Assembly (NCBI RefSeq): GCF_030269445.1
Contig: NZ_BSTJ01000020.1
Span: 62,001-126,000, forward strand
Source of the DNA: Actinoallomurus iriomotensis
GTDB lineage: Bacteria; Actinomycetota; Actinomycetes; Streptosporangiales; Streptosporangiaceae
Reading direction: 5' to 3'
Length of the DNA stretch: 64,000 nucleotides
In this document: positions 53,426 through 62,703 of the stretch, piece by piece
Layout of the letters: every line of letters starts with the position of its first letter
Position numbering within the stretch: the stretch's first letter is position 1
Translations under genes and position numbers: made by a program
Notes under the pieces: generated by a model
Told to the model about the DNA's origin: nothing
Database searches by the model: none
What the model saw: only the letters and a program-made list of their open reading frames with translations

Positions 53426-55653
53426 CGGCCATCGCCTCCGCCGAACAGCGGTGGGGGGCCCGATCGGCCGTCGTCTTCCGGCTTGGGGTGGGGTGCGCCG
53501 GGGAGCCGGGGGCGCCGTGGCTTGGCCGGTGGTCCAGAGGTGCGGGGCCAGGTCTGCCCCTGGTCTCGAGGCGTGGGCCGGGGGCCGGACCGATAGCCGG
53601 GCGGTGGTCCGGGCGCGTACGGGAGTTGCGTCCGAGGGGGCTCGACGGCCGGTGGTCTGGCCCACGGCGGTGGCTGCGGGACCGCCGCCCGGCCGGCGGG
53701 CGGGGTGGGGCGGCGTGGCGGCGGGTCGGGGAGCGGGGTTGTGGCGACGCGGTCCAGGGTGACGATGGCCGGGTCGCACTCGACCGGGGTGATGCTCCGG
53801 CCGCCCCCGGGGAGGGTCTCGACCAGCAGGAGGGCGTGGTCGGGTAGATGTTGCAGCGTCACCGGCTCGACCGCGTACTCGTACACCCGCTGGGTGGTGT
53901 CGGCGTCGCTCCAGTTCGTGCCTACGGCGTAGGAGTAGGCGCTGGACCAGTTACGGGACAGTGAGCGGCTCTCGCCGCGGGTGTCGGTCTCGCTCGTGCC
54001 GCCGCCGCGCGTACGGGAGTCGCCGGTGTTGGTGGAGCGGTCGCCGAACGGGCCGTTGCCGGACCGGGTGGCTCCGGACGAGCGGGTGGTGCCCCAGTTG
54101 GTCGACGTGCCGATCGACGTGGAGAGACTGATCGTGTCGGAGTCTCCGGTGCCGACGGTCTCGGAGTCGGTGTGGGACTCGTTGCCGCCGACGTTCTTGG
54201 TGATCTGGGACAGCACGAACTTGTAGTCGCGGCCGATGAAGTCGGCGGCGTGGGCGGCGTCCTGGTGGTTCCCGAGGCGCATGAACGCGACCGCGCCGCC
54301 GCCGATCATCTCCTCTCCGGTCTCCCGCAGGCGCCGGTAGAGCAGGGTGAGGGGCACGCCGCGGCGTTCGCAGGCGTCCGACAGGCGTTCGAGGTGGCGG
54401 CGGGTCAGTTCGTCGGCGCCGGCCACCACCACCGACGGGCGGGGGTCGGGCGACGCGGCGACGCGGTGGGTGACCCATTGCACGACCAGGTCGGTGAGCA
54501 GCTCCGACCGTACGTTGCGGGCCTGGCTGTCCAGCGCGATGCAGGTGAGGTAGCCCGGCGGGCGTTCGGTCTGCTCGGTGCCGAGTCGCTCGATGGGGTG
54601 GATGTAGGACTCGATCCGGGAGAGGTTCGCGTGCGCCTGGCGGCGGTACTCCACGCTGAACAGCTCGCTCGCGATGCGGCGGCGCTCGTCGCGCTCCAGC
54701 GCGGGTGAGTCGTCGGGTTCGCCCATCAGGGCGCGCAGCGCCGCGCCGATCCGGGCGAGCGTGACGTTCTCCCCCAGAGCGTCGCAGACGCTGGTCAGGA
54801 TCCGGTCGTCCATGCTGCGCTCGGCGCGTGCGGCCTCCGGGCCGCCGCCGTACATCGACTCCACGATCGCGTCCACCAGCTCGCGCGTCCCCAGGCCGGA
54901 GAGCAGAGTCGACTCGGTGAGCCGGGTCGGCAACAGCTGGGTGTCGACGTCGATCCGCGCGGCGCGGGCGAGTGCCGCCAGTTCGCCGCAGACCAGTTCG
55001 CGGGACAGGTCGATCACCAGCAGCGGCCCGGTGAACAGCGCCGATGCGCCGTACGTGCTGAGCAGGGCCTCCCAGCCCCACAGCGTGCCGCCGAACACGT
55101 CCAGACGCCGGGGCGACAGCGGGCGCGGGACCGCGCCCCACTCCGGACGCCCGTTCGCGGCGCCGTGCTCGTTCGCCTCGTGGTGGTGCCGGCGGGCCCG
55201 CCAGTCGCGCATCGCGTTCTCGTACGCCTGGTCGGCCTGACCGCGCGCCAGCTCGTACGCCTCGCGCGCGTTGCGGCGTGCGGACAGCGCGATGCCGGTC
55301 AGCGCCGCACCGGGGGCCAGGCAGACCAGCGACAGAAGGAGGGAACCGAGCGGCATCGCCGTCCCGCCGAGGGAGCCGTCACTCGCCGCGTACGCCGAGA
55401 ACAGCGCCAGGATGACGAACGCGACGCCGCTCACCGGCAGGGCCCGGCTCAGCCGCCGCCGTGCCGTCTCTTCGGTCGCCACGACCTGCCGGTGAAGGTA
55501 TTCGGGCAGCCGCTGCGGCCGCGGCTCGGGTTCGGTGAACGGCGTGTAGAACGCCCAGCGGTCACGGAAGATCCAGCCCAGCCGCGGCTCCGGAGAGAAC
55601 AGCAGAGAACGCCGCTGCAACAGCGACTGCCGATCGACCGGCGCGACGGTCAT
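53422..55653 (-). CDS. Large two-helix membrane protein, possible VirD4/TraG-like partner
   Basis: The 743-residue protein has two membrane helices (residues 70-120) and a long soluble part. In it, FMRLGNHQDAAHAADFIGRDYKFVLSQITKNVGG leads into a 100-residue Ser/Thr/Gly-rich stretch, then RVYEYAVEPVTLQHLPDHALLLV. This order reminds me of the target-recognition part of TraG/VirD4-like coupling proteins, but no P-loop is present. A Pro-rich tail of about 130 residues ends it. ATG 55653 is chosen; GTG 55683 is possible. It is divergent from the HerA-like gene. Confidence 0.6.
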   Translation of the reverse strand: MTVAPVDRQSLLQRRSLLFSPEPRLGWIFRDRWAFYTPFTEPEPRPQRLPEYLHRQVVATEETARRRLSRALPVSGVAFVILALFSAYAASDGSLGGTAMPLGSLLLSLVCLAPGAALTGIALSARRNAREAYELARGQADQAYENAMRDWRARRHHHEANEHGAANGRPEWGAVPRPLSPRRLDVFGGTLWGWEALLSTYGASALFTGPLLVIDLSRELVCGELAALARAARIDVDTQLLPTRLTESTLLSGLGTRELVDAIVESMYGGGPEAARAERSMDDRILTSVCDALGENVTLARIGAALRALMGEPDDSPALERDERRRIASELFSVEYRRQAHANLSRIESYIHPIERLGTEQTERPPGYLTCIALDSQARNVRSELLTDLVVQWVTHRVAASPDPRPSVVVAGADELTRRHLERLSDACERRGVPLTLLYRRLRETGEEMIGGGAVAFMRLGNHQDAAHAADFIGRDYKFVLSQITKNVGGNESHTDSETVGTGDSDTISLSTSIGTSTNWGTTRSSGATRSGNGPFGDRSTNTGDSRTRGGGTSETDTRGESRSLSRNWSSAYSYAVGTNWSDADTTQRVYEYAVEPVTLQHLPDHALLLVETLPGGGRSITPVECDPAIVTLDRVATTPLPDPPPRRPTPPAGRAAVPQPPPWARPPAVEPPRTQLPYAPGPPPGYRSGPRPTPRDQGQTWPRTSGPPAKPRRPRLPGAPHPKPEDDGRSGPPPLFGGGDGR

Positions 55654-55844
55654 GACAGCGAGACCCCCGTACCCCCAGGTCACCCGTTATTAACAACATG
55701 CCTGACTATCCCCGACCACCAACTCAAGCAGAGCAATGGCGGACTTGTCACCCCTTGCGCTCGCAACAACCGCTTTCTGTTTGGAACGGCGCTCATTAGC
55801 CTGGCCTGCCGACACCTGATGGCCTCGACGGGAGCCGACTGACC

Positions 55845-58700
55845 ATGGCGGAACCGGTATGGGACGTGGTGCGGGGCGTGCCCGCGTGCCGGCTGGCGGA
55901 GGTTCCGCGGCGTCGGCTGACGGACGAGGGCGAGGTTCCCGAGCGGGACGACGGCCGGGACCAGCGGCTCGCGGCGCTCGTGTCCGCGTACCACAGCGGT
56001 GATCCGATGCTGCTCGGCTGGCGGCGGGAGAGTGCCGCCGGGCCGGTGGAGGTCTTCGTCGGCGGCCACGGGCTGATCACCGAGGAGGACGACGGCGGCG
56101 CGGCGTTGAGCCTGCCGGTGGGCGGGCACGGCCGGATGCTGGGGCCGGGGGCGGTCGCCGAGGTCATGCGGGAGTTCCCGTCCTGGGTGCGCATCGGCGG
56201 GGTCACCGACGGCCTGCTGACCGATGACCAGCCCGACCGGGCGGCGCCGGTGACGCGGCCCTCGCTCGAGGACTGCCTGCTGTCGGTGTGGACACGGCCG
56301 TTCGCGTGGCTGCTGCTGGCCGAGCCGGTCGGCGCCGAGGAGACCGGGCGGCTGGCCGACGACGTCGCCGACCGGGCGTACACCGCGCAGTCGATGGCCG
56401 AGCGTTCGCCGGAGAACGCGGTCGAGGCGGCGCGGCTCGAACGCCGGCACCGGGAGCTGCGCCAGGCCGCCACCAGCGGCCTGTGGCGCGTCTGGTTGCT
56501 GGCCGGCGGAACGGACCCGCGGGCGGCGGCGCGAGTGGCGGCGCTGGTGTGCGCGTCGGCGGACCTGGACGGGCTGCCGTACGCGCTCGCTCCGCAGGGT
56601 ACGAGCGCGGCGTGGCCGTTCGAGGCCTCCAGCCGCCTGGTCGCGGCGCTGGCCCGCCCGCCGGCGCGTGAGGTGCCCGGGGTCAGGTTCGTCGTACGGC
56701 CCGAGTTCGACGTCACGCCGGAGACCGCGGCGGGCGGCGTGCCGCTGGGACGCGTGCTGGACCGCAACCGTACCGACGTCGGGGCGCTGTCGGTGCCACT
56801 GGAGAGCCTCAACCGGCACACGTTCGTGTGCGGGGCGACCGGCGCCGGCAAGTCCCAGACGGTACGCGGGCTGCTGGCGTCGGCGAGCGCGGCGGGTCTG
56901 CCGTGGCTCGTGGTCGAACCGGCCAAGGCCGAGTACCGCCTCATGGCCGCACGCCTGCCGGCCGCCGAGGTGGTCGCGATCCGGCCCGGCGAGGTGGACG
57001 CGATCGCCGCCGGCATCAACCCCCTCGAACCCGCCAGAGACGCCGACGGACGGGCGTTCCCCCTCCAGACCCACGCCGACCTCGTACGCGCGCTGTTCCT
57101 GGCCGCGTTCGAGTCCGACGAGCCGTTCCCGCAGGTGCTGTCCGCGGCGCTGACCCGCTGCTACGAGCAGCTCGGCTGGGACCTGGCCCTCGGCGAACCC
57201 CGCACCCCCGGCACCGCGCCCCGCTATCCGACGCTCGCGGACCTGCAGGCCGCCGCCGAGCAGGTCGTCACCGAGATCGGGTACGGCAAGGAGATCACCG
57301 ACAACGTCCGCGGGTTCATCCGCGTACGCCTGTCCAGCCTCCGGCTGGGCACGACCGGCCGGTTCTTCGAGGGCGGCCACCCCATCGACTTCGAACGGCT
57401 GCTGGCCCGCAACGTCGTGTTCGAGATCGAGGACGTCGGTGACGACCGCGACAAGGCGTTCCTCATGGGCACCGTCCTGGTACGCCTGGTCGAGTACCTG
57501 CGGATGCGGCAGCGCACGAGTGCCGCCGCGACCGGCCTCGCGCACCTGAGCGTGTTCGAAGAGGCACACCGCCTGCTGCGCAAGAGCGAGGAGAGCGGAC
57601 CGGCGGCGCACGCGGTGGAGATGTTCGCCGGCCTCCTGGCCGAGATCCGCGCGTACGGCGAGGGGCTGATCGTGGCCGAGCAGATCCCCTCCAAGCTGGT
57701 GCCCGACGTCATCAAGAACACCGCGGTCAAGATCGTGCACCGGCTGCCCGCCAAGGACGACCGTGACGCGGTCGGCGCGACCATGAACATCACCGACGCC
57801 CAGAGCCAGTTCCTGGTCACGCTGCGCCCCGGCGAGGGCGCCGTGTTCACCGACGGCATGGACTACCCGCACCTGGCCCGGATGCCCGACGGCACCGCCG
57901 TCGAGACCACCCGCGCCGCCCGTACGACCTCACCGGCCGTGCTGGTCGACCCGCGCAGCACCACGTGCGGCACCGACTGCCACGCCTCGCCGTGCACGCT
58001 GCGGGACATGCGCACCGCCCAGCGCGTCCTCACCGACCACCCGCAGGTCGTGCTCTGGGCCGAGCTCGCCACGGCGGCGCACCTGTCCGGCTGGGGCTCG
58101 CCGGTGCCCGCCCCGGCGATCCTCGACGCGCTGCGGGCACTGCCCGGCCGGCTGCGCGACTGCGCCCTCTCCCACGCCGTCGACGGCGCCGTGGCCGCAC
58201 GCGCCTCGGCCATCGCCGCGCGCTCCGACCCCGGAAGGCTGGCCGACCACCTCGTCGCGACGATGCGCGGCCGCCTGAACGGCGGTCCCGTGTGCACGGG
58301 CGAGGAACCCGAATGGTTCACCGTCCCGTACCGGTGGTGCCTGGTGCTGGAAGAACTCCAGACCACCCACCGCCGTACGCCCGACGGCCCCCGCCACCCG
58401 TCCAGCCCGGAGTGGGAACACCGCTACGGACGCGCGGTGCCGGGCGGTGACGTCGCCGAGCAGCTGGAGCACGTGTCGCGCTGGTGGGACCGCGACCAGC
58501 GCGACCACACCGCCCGCGAAGCCACCCTCTGGGGCACGGCCACACCGTCGGCGATCGAGACCGCCGCCTCCGCCCGCCGCGGCGACGACGACTTCGCGAC
58601 GCGCCTCACCGAAGCCGCGACCGACCTCGGCAACATCGACGGCCTCCTGCGCTTCTACCTCCCGCGGCCCAACGAGAACGCCGTGGCACCCACCGGCTGA
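55845..58700 (+). CDS. HerA/DUF87-like ATPase (951 aa)
   Basis: Residues 1-300 are a helical N-terminal region. The ATPase core follows with Walker A CGATGAGKSQTV near residue 330, a conserved VVEPAKAEYR, INPLEP, and Walker B LSVFEEAHRLLRK near 567. EQIPSKLVPDVIKNTAVKIVHRL near 620 is typical of HerA-type DNA pumps. The last 250 residues are an added domain with clustered cysteines (TTCGTDCHASPC). It probably forms a hexamer that pumps or remodels DNA. The operon at 55653 is divergent, so the two sides likely form one system. Confidence 0.85.
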   Translation: MAEPVWDVVRGVPACRLAEVPRRRLTDEGEVPERDDGRDQRLAALVSAYHSGDPMLLGWRRESAAGPVEVFVGGHGLITEEDDGGAALSLPVGGHGRMLGPGAVAEVMREFPSWVRIGGVTDGLLTDDQPDRAAPVTRPSLEDCLLSVWTRPFAWLLLAEPVGAEETGRLADDVADRAYTAQSMAERSPENAVEAARLERRHRELRQAATSGLWRVWLLAGGTDPRAAARVAALVCASADLDGLPYALAPQGTSAAWPFEASSRLVAALARPPAREVPGVRFVVRPEFDVTPETAAGGVPLGRVLDRNRTDVGALSVPLESLNRHTFVCGATGAGKSQTVRGLLASASAAGLPWLVVEPAKAEYRLMAARLPAAEVVAIRPGEVDAIAAGINPLEPARDADGRAFPLQTHADLVRALFLAAFESDEPFPQVLSAALTRCYEQLGWDLALGEPRTPGTAPRYPTLADLQAAAEQVVTEIGYGKEITDNVRGFIRVRLSSLRLGTTGRFFEGGHPIDFERLLARNVVFEIEDVGDDRDKAFLMGTVLVRLVEYLRMRQRTSAAATGLAHLSVFEEAHRLLRKSEESGPAAHAVEMFAGLLAEIRAYGEGLIVAEQIPSKLVPDVIKNTAVKIVHRLPAKDDRDAVGATMNITDAQSQFLVTLRPGEGAVFTDGMDYPHLARMPDGTAVETTRAARTTSPAVLVDPRSTTCGTDCHASPCTLRDMRTAQRVLTDHPQVVLWAELATAAHLSGWGSPVPAPAILDALRALPGRLRDCALSHAVDGAVAARASAIAARSDPGRLADHLVATMRGRLNGGPVCTGEEPEWFTVPYRWCLVLEELQTTHRRTPDGPRHPSSPEWEHRYGRAVPGGDVAEQLEHVSRWWDRDQRDHTAREATLWGTATPSAIETAASARRGDDDFATRLTEAATDLGNIDGLLRFYLPRPNENAVAPTG

Positions 58701-58701
58701 C

Positions 58702-59082
58702 CTACTCGGCCGACCTGTGACTGATACGCCTGCCCGCGTCGGTCTCCACCAGCGTCAGGGCGCCCGCCCAACGGGATGGATCGGCTGGATACTCCCACTC
58801 GCGCGGGTCCGCCAGCACCACCGGGAGCTGTTCACGTGGAACCAGATCGCCCGGCCCTGAACCCACCCGCCCATCCGGTGCCGTCCAGGGTTCCACCCGG
58901 CGTACCTCGAGCCAGCCTCGATCGACCAGCGACAACAGGATCGCCGCCACCTCGCTCAACGGTGCGGCCCGCGTCGACGCCGGGAGATCTCCCCAGACGC
59001 CGGGCAAGATGTCGTGCTCAGAGCCGTTGATCATGAAGGCCTTCTCGGCCTGCGGCAACGTGTCCCATTCGTCCTGACCCAC
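58702..59082 (-). CDS. Hypothetical protein (126 aa)
   Basis: The protein is acidic and Trp-rich, with a possible winged-helix core (PLSEVAAILLSLVDRGWLEVRRV) resembling an HTH but too weak to name. The stop lies 1 bp from the convergent HerA-like gene. It is divergent from the SUFU-like gene with a 56-bp spacer. Immunity proteins can look like this, but there is no toxin adjacent to test it. Confidence 0.65.
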   Translation of the reverse strand: MGQDEWDTLPQAEKAFMINGSEHDILPGVWGDLPASTRAAPLSEVAAILLSLVDRGWLEVRRVEPWTAPDGRVGSGPGDLVPREQLPVVLADPREWEYPADPSRWAGALTLVETDAGRRISHRSAE

Positions 59083-59138
59083 CCCTCGATGTTGCCAGCC
59101 GGACGCGCCGATCAGGCGAGAGCACTAGGGTTCGGCCG

Positions 59139-59717
59139 GTGAGTTATCCCCACGCCGATCCGCGGCGCTACGAAGGGCTCCTCGCCCATGCCGAACGTCA
59201 CCTGGGACCGGTGGTGCGCGGCGAGGGCCCGACGATCGACGGACGGAACCGGGGATTCTCCATCGGCTTCCATGAGCATCCCTCGTACGCCATGGTCTCG
59301 GTGGCGACGACGGGGGTGCGCTTCCAGAAGGTCACCGGCCCGTGTCCCGGGGAGTTCGTGGTCTCCGCCCGGCCCGGTCAGGAGCAGGAGGCGGCGTATC
59401 TCCTGCACGTCGTCGCCGACCGGGCCGTACGGAGCGGCAAGGGGTATGAGTACGGCGGCGGGTATGTCAACGCCGAGCCGCTGATCCCCGGCACCGCCAT
59501 CGAGTTCCTCCTGGCCTCGCCGCATCCCTACGTCGACGAGGCCTTCGACCTCTTCTACGACGACGACGAGCTCGCGCTGCGGTACATCACCCTGATCCCC
59601 GCCACCCGCGCGGAGTTCGAGCTGGTACGCGAGCACGGAGACGATGAGGCGCTCCGCGACCTGTGGGAGTCGCGCGCCACCGACCTGCTCGACGTCTACC
59701 GGACCTCGGCCGTCTGA
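59139..59717 (+). CDS. Suppressor-of-fused-like (SUFU) domain protein
   Basis: The 192-residue protein has the fold pattern of bacterial SUFU proteins (RYEGLLAHAERHLGPV, HPSYAMVSVATTGVRF, EFVVSARPGQEQEAAYLL, YITLIPATRAEFELV). Many bacterial SUFU proteins act as immunity proteins to polymorphic toxins. No toxin gene is coupled here, so this is possible only. GTG 59139 is the start; the next gene converges. Confidence 0.75.
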   Translation: MSYPHADPRRYEGLLAHAERHLGPVVRGEGPTIDGRNRGFSIGFHEHPSYAMVSVATTGVRFQKVTGPCPGEFVVSARPGQEQEAAYLLHVVADRAVRSGKGYEYGGGYVNAEPLIPGTAIEFLLASPHPYVDEAFDLFYDDDELALRYITLIPATRAEFELVREHGDDEALRDLWESRATDLLDVYRTSAV

Positions 59718-59722
59718 ACTCG

Positions 59723-60328
59723 TTACTCGGCGGGGCGACCGCCGAACCGCCAGTCGTGAACCTCGACGCGTTCGTACAGCCCGGCCCGGGCGAAGGGGTC
59801 CTGCCGTACCAGCGTCTCAGCGGCGTCGCGGTCGGGCAGCTCCACCAGCGACGCCGTTCCCATCCAGTCGGCCCCGTCCTCGGACAGCAGCGGCCCGTGC
59901 GCGATGAGGCCCTCGGAACAGGCGTCGGCCAGGTACCGGCGATTCTCCTCGACCGTCGCAATGCGGTCCGCGATACGCGCCGTCCTGCCGTGCGCGAGGA
60001 TCAGGAACCGCTGATGACCGGCCGTGCCGCCGGCGAACTCCCACATCGTGCGCCCAAGGGTGTTGTTCCAGCGGCGTACCAGCACCTCGTCGAAGACACC
60101 GGCGCGGTAGTAGGGCTCCTGGAACGCGAACTCGTACGCGGCGTCGGCGTCCGGCAGGTCGACGATGTGCATGCTGCCGGTCGCCTCCTCCCCGTCGGGC
60201 GTGAGCGTGGGACCGCGAGCGATCATCTTCTCGGCGTACCGGTCCATGAACGCCCAGTGCTCTTCGGCCATCTCCCAGCGCAGATCCCCGACACCCTGCT
60301 TGTCACGACAGTAGAAGAAGTACTCCAC
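59723..60328 (-). CDS. Tandem YCII-domain protein
   Basis: The 201-residue protein is two YCII-like ferredoxin-fold repeats: first half with ARGPTLTPDGEEATGSMHIVD and EPYYRAGVFDEVLVRRW, second half with AHGPLLSEDGADWMGTASLVE and DPFARAGLYERVEVHDW. The His/Asp pair of YCII proteins is partly kept. Single-domain members are putative dehydratases or sigma-linked proteins; the fused pair here probably acts as a built-in dimer. Function unknown. Confidence 0.85.
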   Translation of the reverse strand: MEYFFYCRDKQGVGDLRWEMAEEHWAFMDRYAEKMIARGPTLTPDGEEATGSMHIVDLPDADAAYEFAFQEPYYRAGVFDEVLVRRWNNTLGRTMWEFAGGTAGHQRFLILAHGRTARIADRIATVEENRRYLADACSEGLIAHGPLLSEDGADWMGTASLVELPDRDAAETLVRQDPFARAGLYERVEVHDWRFGGRPAE

Positions 60329-60353
60329 CCCGCTTGACTACCACAGTCTCGAT

Positions 60354-60986
60354 CTACCGGCTCATCGGGACGGGGAGGCCGGAGGCGACCGGGCTCCGGC
60401 TGATCTCGTCGACGTGGCCGTCGTGGCCCACCAGCAGGACTCGGCGTTCGATCGTCGCGTCGTAGAGGACGTACGCGGTGATCGCGAAGCCGCGATCGTG
60501 GAGGTCGACGGCGGGCGGCGCGACGACCGCCGACACGGCTTCGACGGCGGCGTCGAGTCGCCGTCGTTCCTCGTCGGTCCTGACCGGGGCCCAGCGCACG
60601 TCGGCCACGTCACTGAGGACCTGGCCGAAGCGGCGCATCGGCCGGGTGGTCTCGAGGTACGCGCGGGCGATCGCGAGCGCGTCGTCGGGGACCACGCCGG
60701 GGATTCCGCTCGCGCGGATCATCGCGTTGAAAGAGTCGGGGGACTCGGTGAGATAGAAGACGGCGTGCGCCAGGAGCCCGATGTAGAAGCTGTTGCGGGC
60801 ATGCGGGTACGTGTCGAACCGCACGATGTGTGCGCCGCCCGGCAACCGGTCCATCCGCCGGATCGTGGTGGTGGAAGCCGCGGCCTGCGCGCTCTTGGCC
60901 TTCCTGCCGGAGGCCGCCAGCGCCGCGCTCACGACGCGCCGGACGTCCGCCTCGTCAGGGAGCGTGCCGGCCCAGGTTGTGGACAT
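60354..60986 (-). CDS. Hypothetical protein overlapping a HExxH gene
   Basis: The 210-residue protein begins MSTTWAGTLPDEADVRRVVS and has a helical half and a beta-rich C-terminal half (GFAITAYVLYDATIERRVLLVGHDGHVDEI). No family is recognised. Its ATG lies 32 bp inside the end of the upstream HExxH gene, so the two are co-translated. In toxin-immunity pairs such overlap is frequent and the downstream gene is the immunity protein; that is only a hypothesis here. Confidence 0.65.
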   Translation of the reverse strand: MSTTWAGTLPDEADVRRVVSAALAASGRKAKSAQAAASTTTIRRMDRLPGGAHIVRFDTYPHARNSFYIGLLAHAVFYLTESPDSFNAMIRASGIPGVVPDDALAIARAYLETTRPMRRFGQVLSDVADVRWAPVRTDEERRRLDAAVEAVSAVVAPPAVDLHDRGFAITAYVLYDATIERRVLLVGHDGHVDEISRSPVASGLPVPMSR

Positions 60987-61605
60987 TCCATTCCTCCCCG
61001 TAGTACTCGGGGTACGTTTGTCCGAACGTCGGGTCCTCAACGTGCCCCTCTCGGAGGAGTCGCAGGATCTCCTCGTGGCCCCCGGCCAGATAGGATTCCT
61101 GGAACGGCGCATCGGGCAGGTCCGGGTAGTGCCGCTGCAGCTCTATGTTGGCCCGGGTCTCCTTGACCAGCGCGCCCACTTCCTCTGATATCTGCGCCTC
61201 GATATAGCCGGCGCGGTCGAGGGTCTTGATCTGCGCGTAGGCGTTACGCCCCTCTTTCTCCAGGGCGATGTGCTCAGCCTCGTGGATGATGGTGATGGCC
61301 GGATGACCCTCTTCTTCCAGGTCCACCATGAGGCCGTTGAGGTGGTCGACATAACCGCTGCCCACGCCCCGGTTGAATTCCACCTCGACGCCGTACCGGC
61401 GCAGGATGTCCTCGGCCGCGCGTCCGTCGGGCCCGGCCTTCGCCAGCGCCGCGAGCACCTCGCGCCCCTTGGCGGAATCACGCACCGCCGCCCGCTCCGC
61501 CGCTTCGGCAGCGGGCCCCACGAGATGTCTGACTTCGAAAGGAACGTGCAGGAAGTACGTGACCCCACGGAAGATCGATCGCTCGACCGCTCCGCCCCCT
61601 TGCAT
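60955..61605 (-). CDS. HExxH putative metallopeptidase
   Basis: The 216-residue protein has a helical N-terminus, a small segment with YVDHLNGLMVDLEEEGHPAITIIHEAEHIALEKEGR (zinc-binding HEAEH), and ISEEVGALVKETRAN with a possible third acidic ligand. It resembles DUF6782-type putative metallopeptidases found in polymorphic toxins. It lacks a signal peptide and a trafficking domain. The ribosome site before ATG 61605 is weak. It is coupled to the downstream gene at 60986 by a 32-bp overlap. Confidence 0.7.
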   Translation of the reverse strand: MQGGGAVERSIFRGVTYFLHVPFEVRHLVGPAAEAAERAAVRDSAKGREVLAALAKAGPDGRAAEDILRRYGVEVEFNRGVGSGYVDHLNGLMVDLEEEGHPAITIIHEAEHIALEKEGRNAYAQIKTLDRAGYIEAQISEEVGALVKETRANIELQRHYPDLPDAPFQESYLAGGHEEILRLLREGHVEDPTFGQTYPEYYGEEWNVHNLGRHAP

Positions 61606-61971
61606 GGGGAGATCTTCTCACGCGAACCGGCATGAGAAGAGGCCCTGCACTGATCTTCCCGCGCGAAGCCGAAGCCGAAGCCGAAGCCGCACGGAGTCTT
61701 GTCGGCGCGGCCAAGGAGATAATGCGATCCACGCTCAGTCGCCAATATGCGTTTCTCGCCCTGATCGCAGCCACTGGCTGACCTTCGTAGGAAGCGCCTT
61801 CTGGTCATCGATAAGACGGTGAGATCACGGGAAAATTCCGAGCGAAGCTACATGTCGGGCACATAATCCGGCTACCTTAGTCTGTCCGAATACCGGCGAC
61901 TAAGGATCGTCGTGAGTAACCACGCGCACGGGCGAATCCGCGAACGAAGCCCACGCCGGGCAGGGAGGTCC
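61606..61971. other. Intergenic region with small repeats
   Basis: No gene is supported. It contains four tandem GAAGCC units (61665-61688) and an inverted repeat CCTTAGTC/GACTAAGG (61875-61882 and 61898-61905) 67 bp past the end of the HhH gene, possibly its terminator or an operator. Confidence 0.5.
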
Positions 61972-62613
61972 TTACGGCAGGAAGATGACGTACTCCCCGA
62001 GTGTCTCGGTCAGCGTGGGCGGCAGCTCCGCCAGCGCCGACAGCTCCTCCACGGAGGTGAACCCGCCGCACTGCTCGCGTGTCCGCAGGATCCGGTCAAC
62101 CAGTTCGGCGTTCATGCCCGGCAGCTGCGCCAGCACGTACGGCGGCACATGATTGACGTCGACCAGGCCGCCGTCGTCGAACCCGCGCGGCAGGTCCGGC
62201 CGCCCGATGCGCAGCTCCCATGCCATGACCGGGTCACGCGCGGACTCGCGAGCCGCGGTGCGAAGCTCCCGCCGCCCGGTGGCCATCCGGACGGCGCCTT
62301 CGTAGCCGGGGGCCAGGGGCGGCTGTGTGGCGAACACCCGCGAACGGATGGCGAACGCGTGCGCCGTGCCGCCGAGCCACAGGACGACGATCGCCGTGGC
62401 GAACACGTTTCTGCCCGCCGAGGAGTCGGGCGAGCTCGCAGTGGCGAAACCCGTGACGGTCAGTGCCAGGTAGCCGGCCACCACGAGCCAGTGGATGGCT
62501 TTACGCAGGCGAATCGCCGGAAACACGAAGACCAGCGTCGTGGCGATGCCGGCAGTGATCAGCGGCACGAGTGCCCAGATCACGCTGACGGCCGTACGAG
62601 TTCTTCTGCCCAT
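61972..62613 (-). CDS. Membrane protein with helix-hairpin-helix domain
   Basis: The 213-residue protein has three N-terminal membrane helices (SVIWALVPLITAGIATTLVFVF and following) and a C-terminal ComEA-like HhH module (LVDVNHVPPYVLAQLPGMNAELVDRILRTREQCGGFTSVEELSAL). ComEA-type proteins bind DNA in uptake; the soluble HhH half here is probably cytoplasmic or outside depending on topology. ATG 62613 is taken; 62640 is possible. No competence genes are adjacent. Confidence 0.8.
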   Translation of the reverse strand: MGRRTRTAVSVIWALVPLITAGIATTLVFVFPAIRLRKAIHWLVVAGYLALTVTGFATASSPDSSAGRNVFATAIVVLWLGGTAHAFAIRSRVFATQPPLAPGYEGAVRMATGRRELRTAARESARDPVMAWELRIGRPDLPRGFDDGGLVDVNHVPPYVLAQLPGMNAELVDRILRTREQCGGFTSVEELSALAELPPTLTETLGEYVIFLP

Positions 62614-62703
62614 GGATATTGGACGAGTCGGAAGGACCACCGGATCACCGCCAGCCCGACGATTTTCCCGGCAGGAGAATCAGAAGTCCCGTCGGTCGAT
62701 CTC

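Noticed and set aside
61665-61688. Four GAAGCC units as a possible CRISPR or regulatory array
   Set aside because: A simple hexanucleotide repeat without spacers; no cas genes anywhere in the window.
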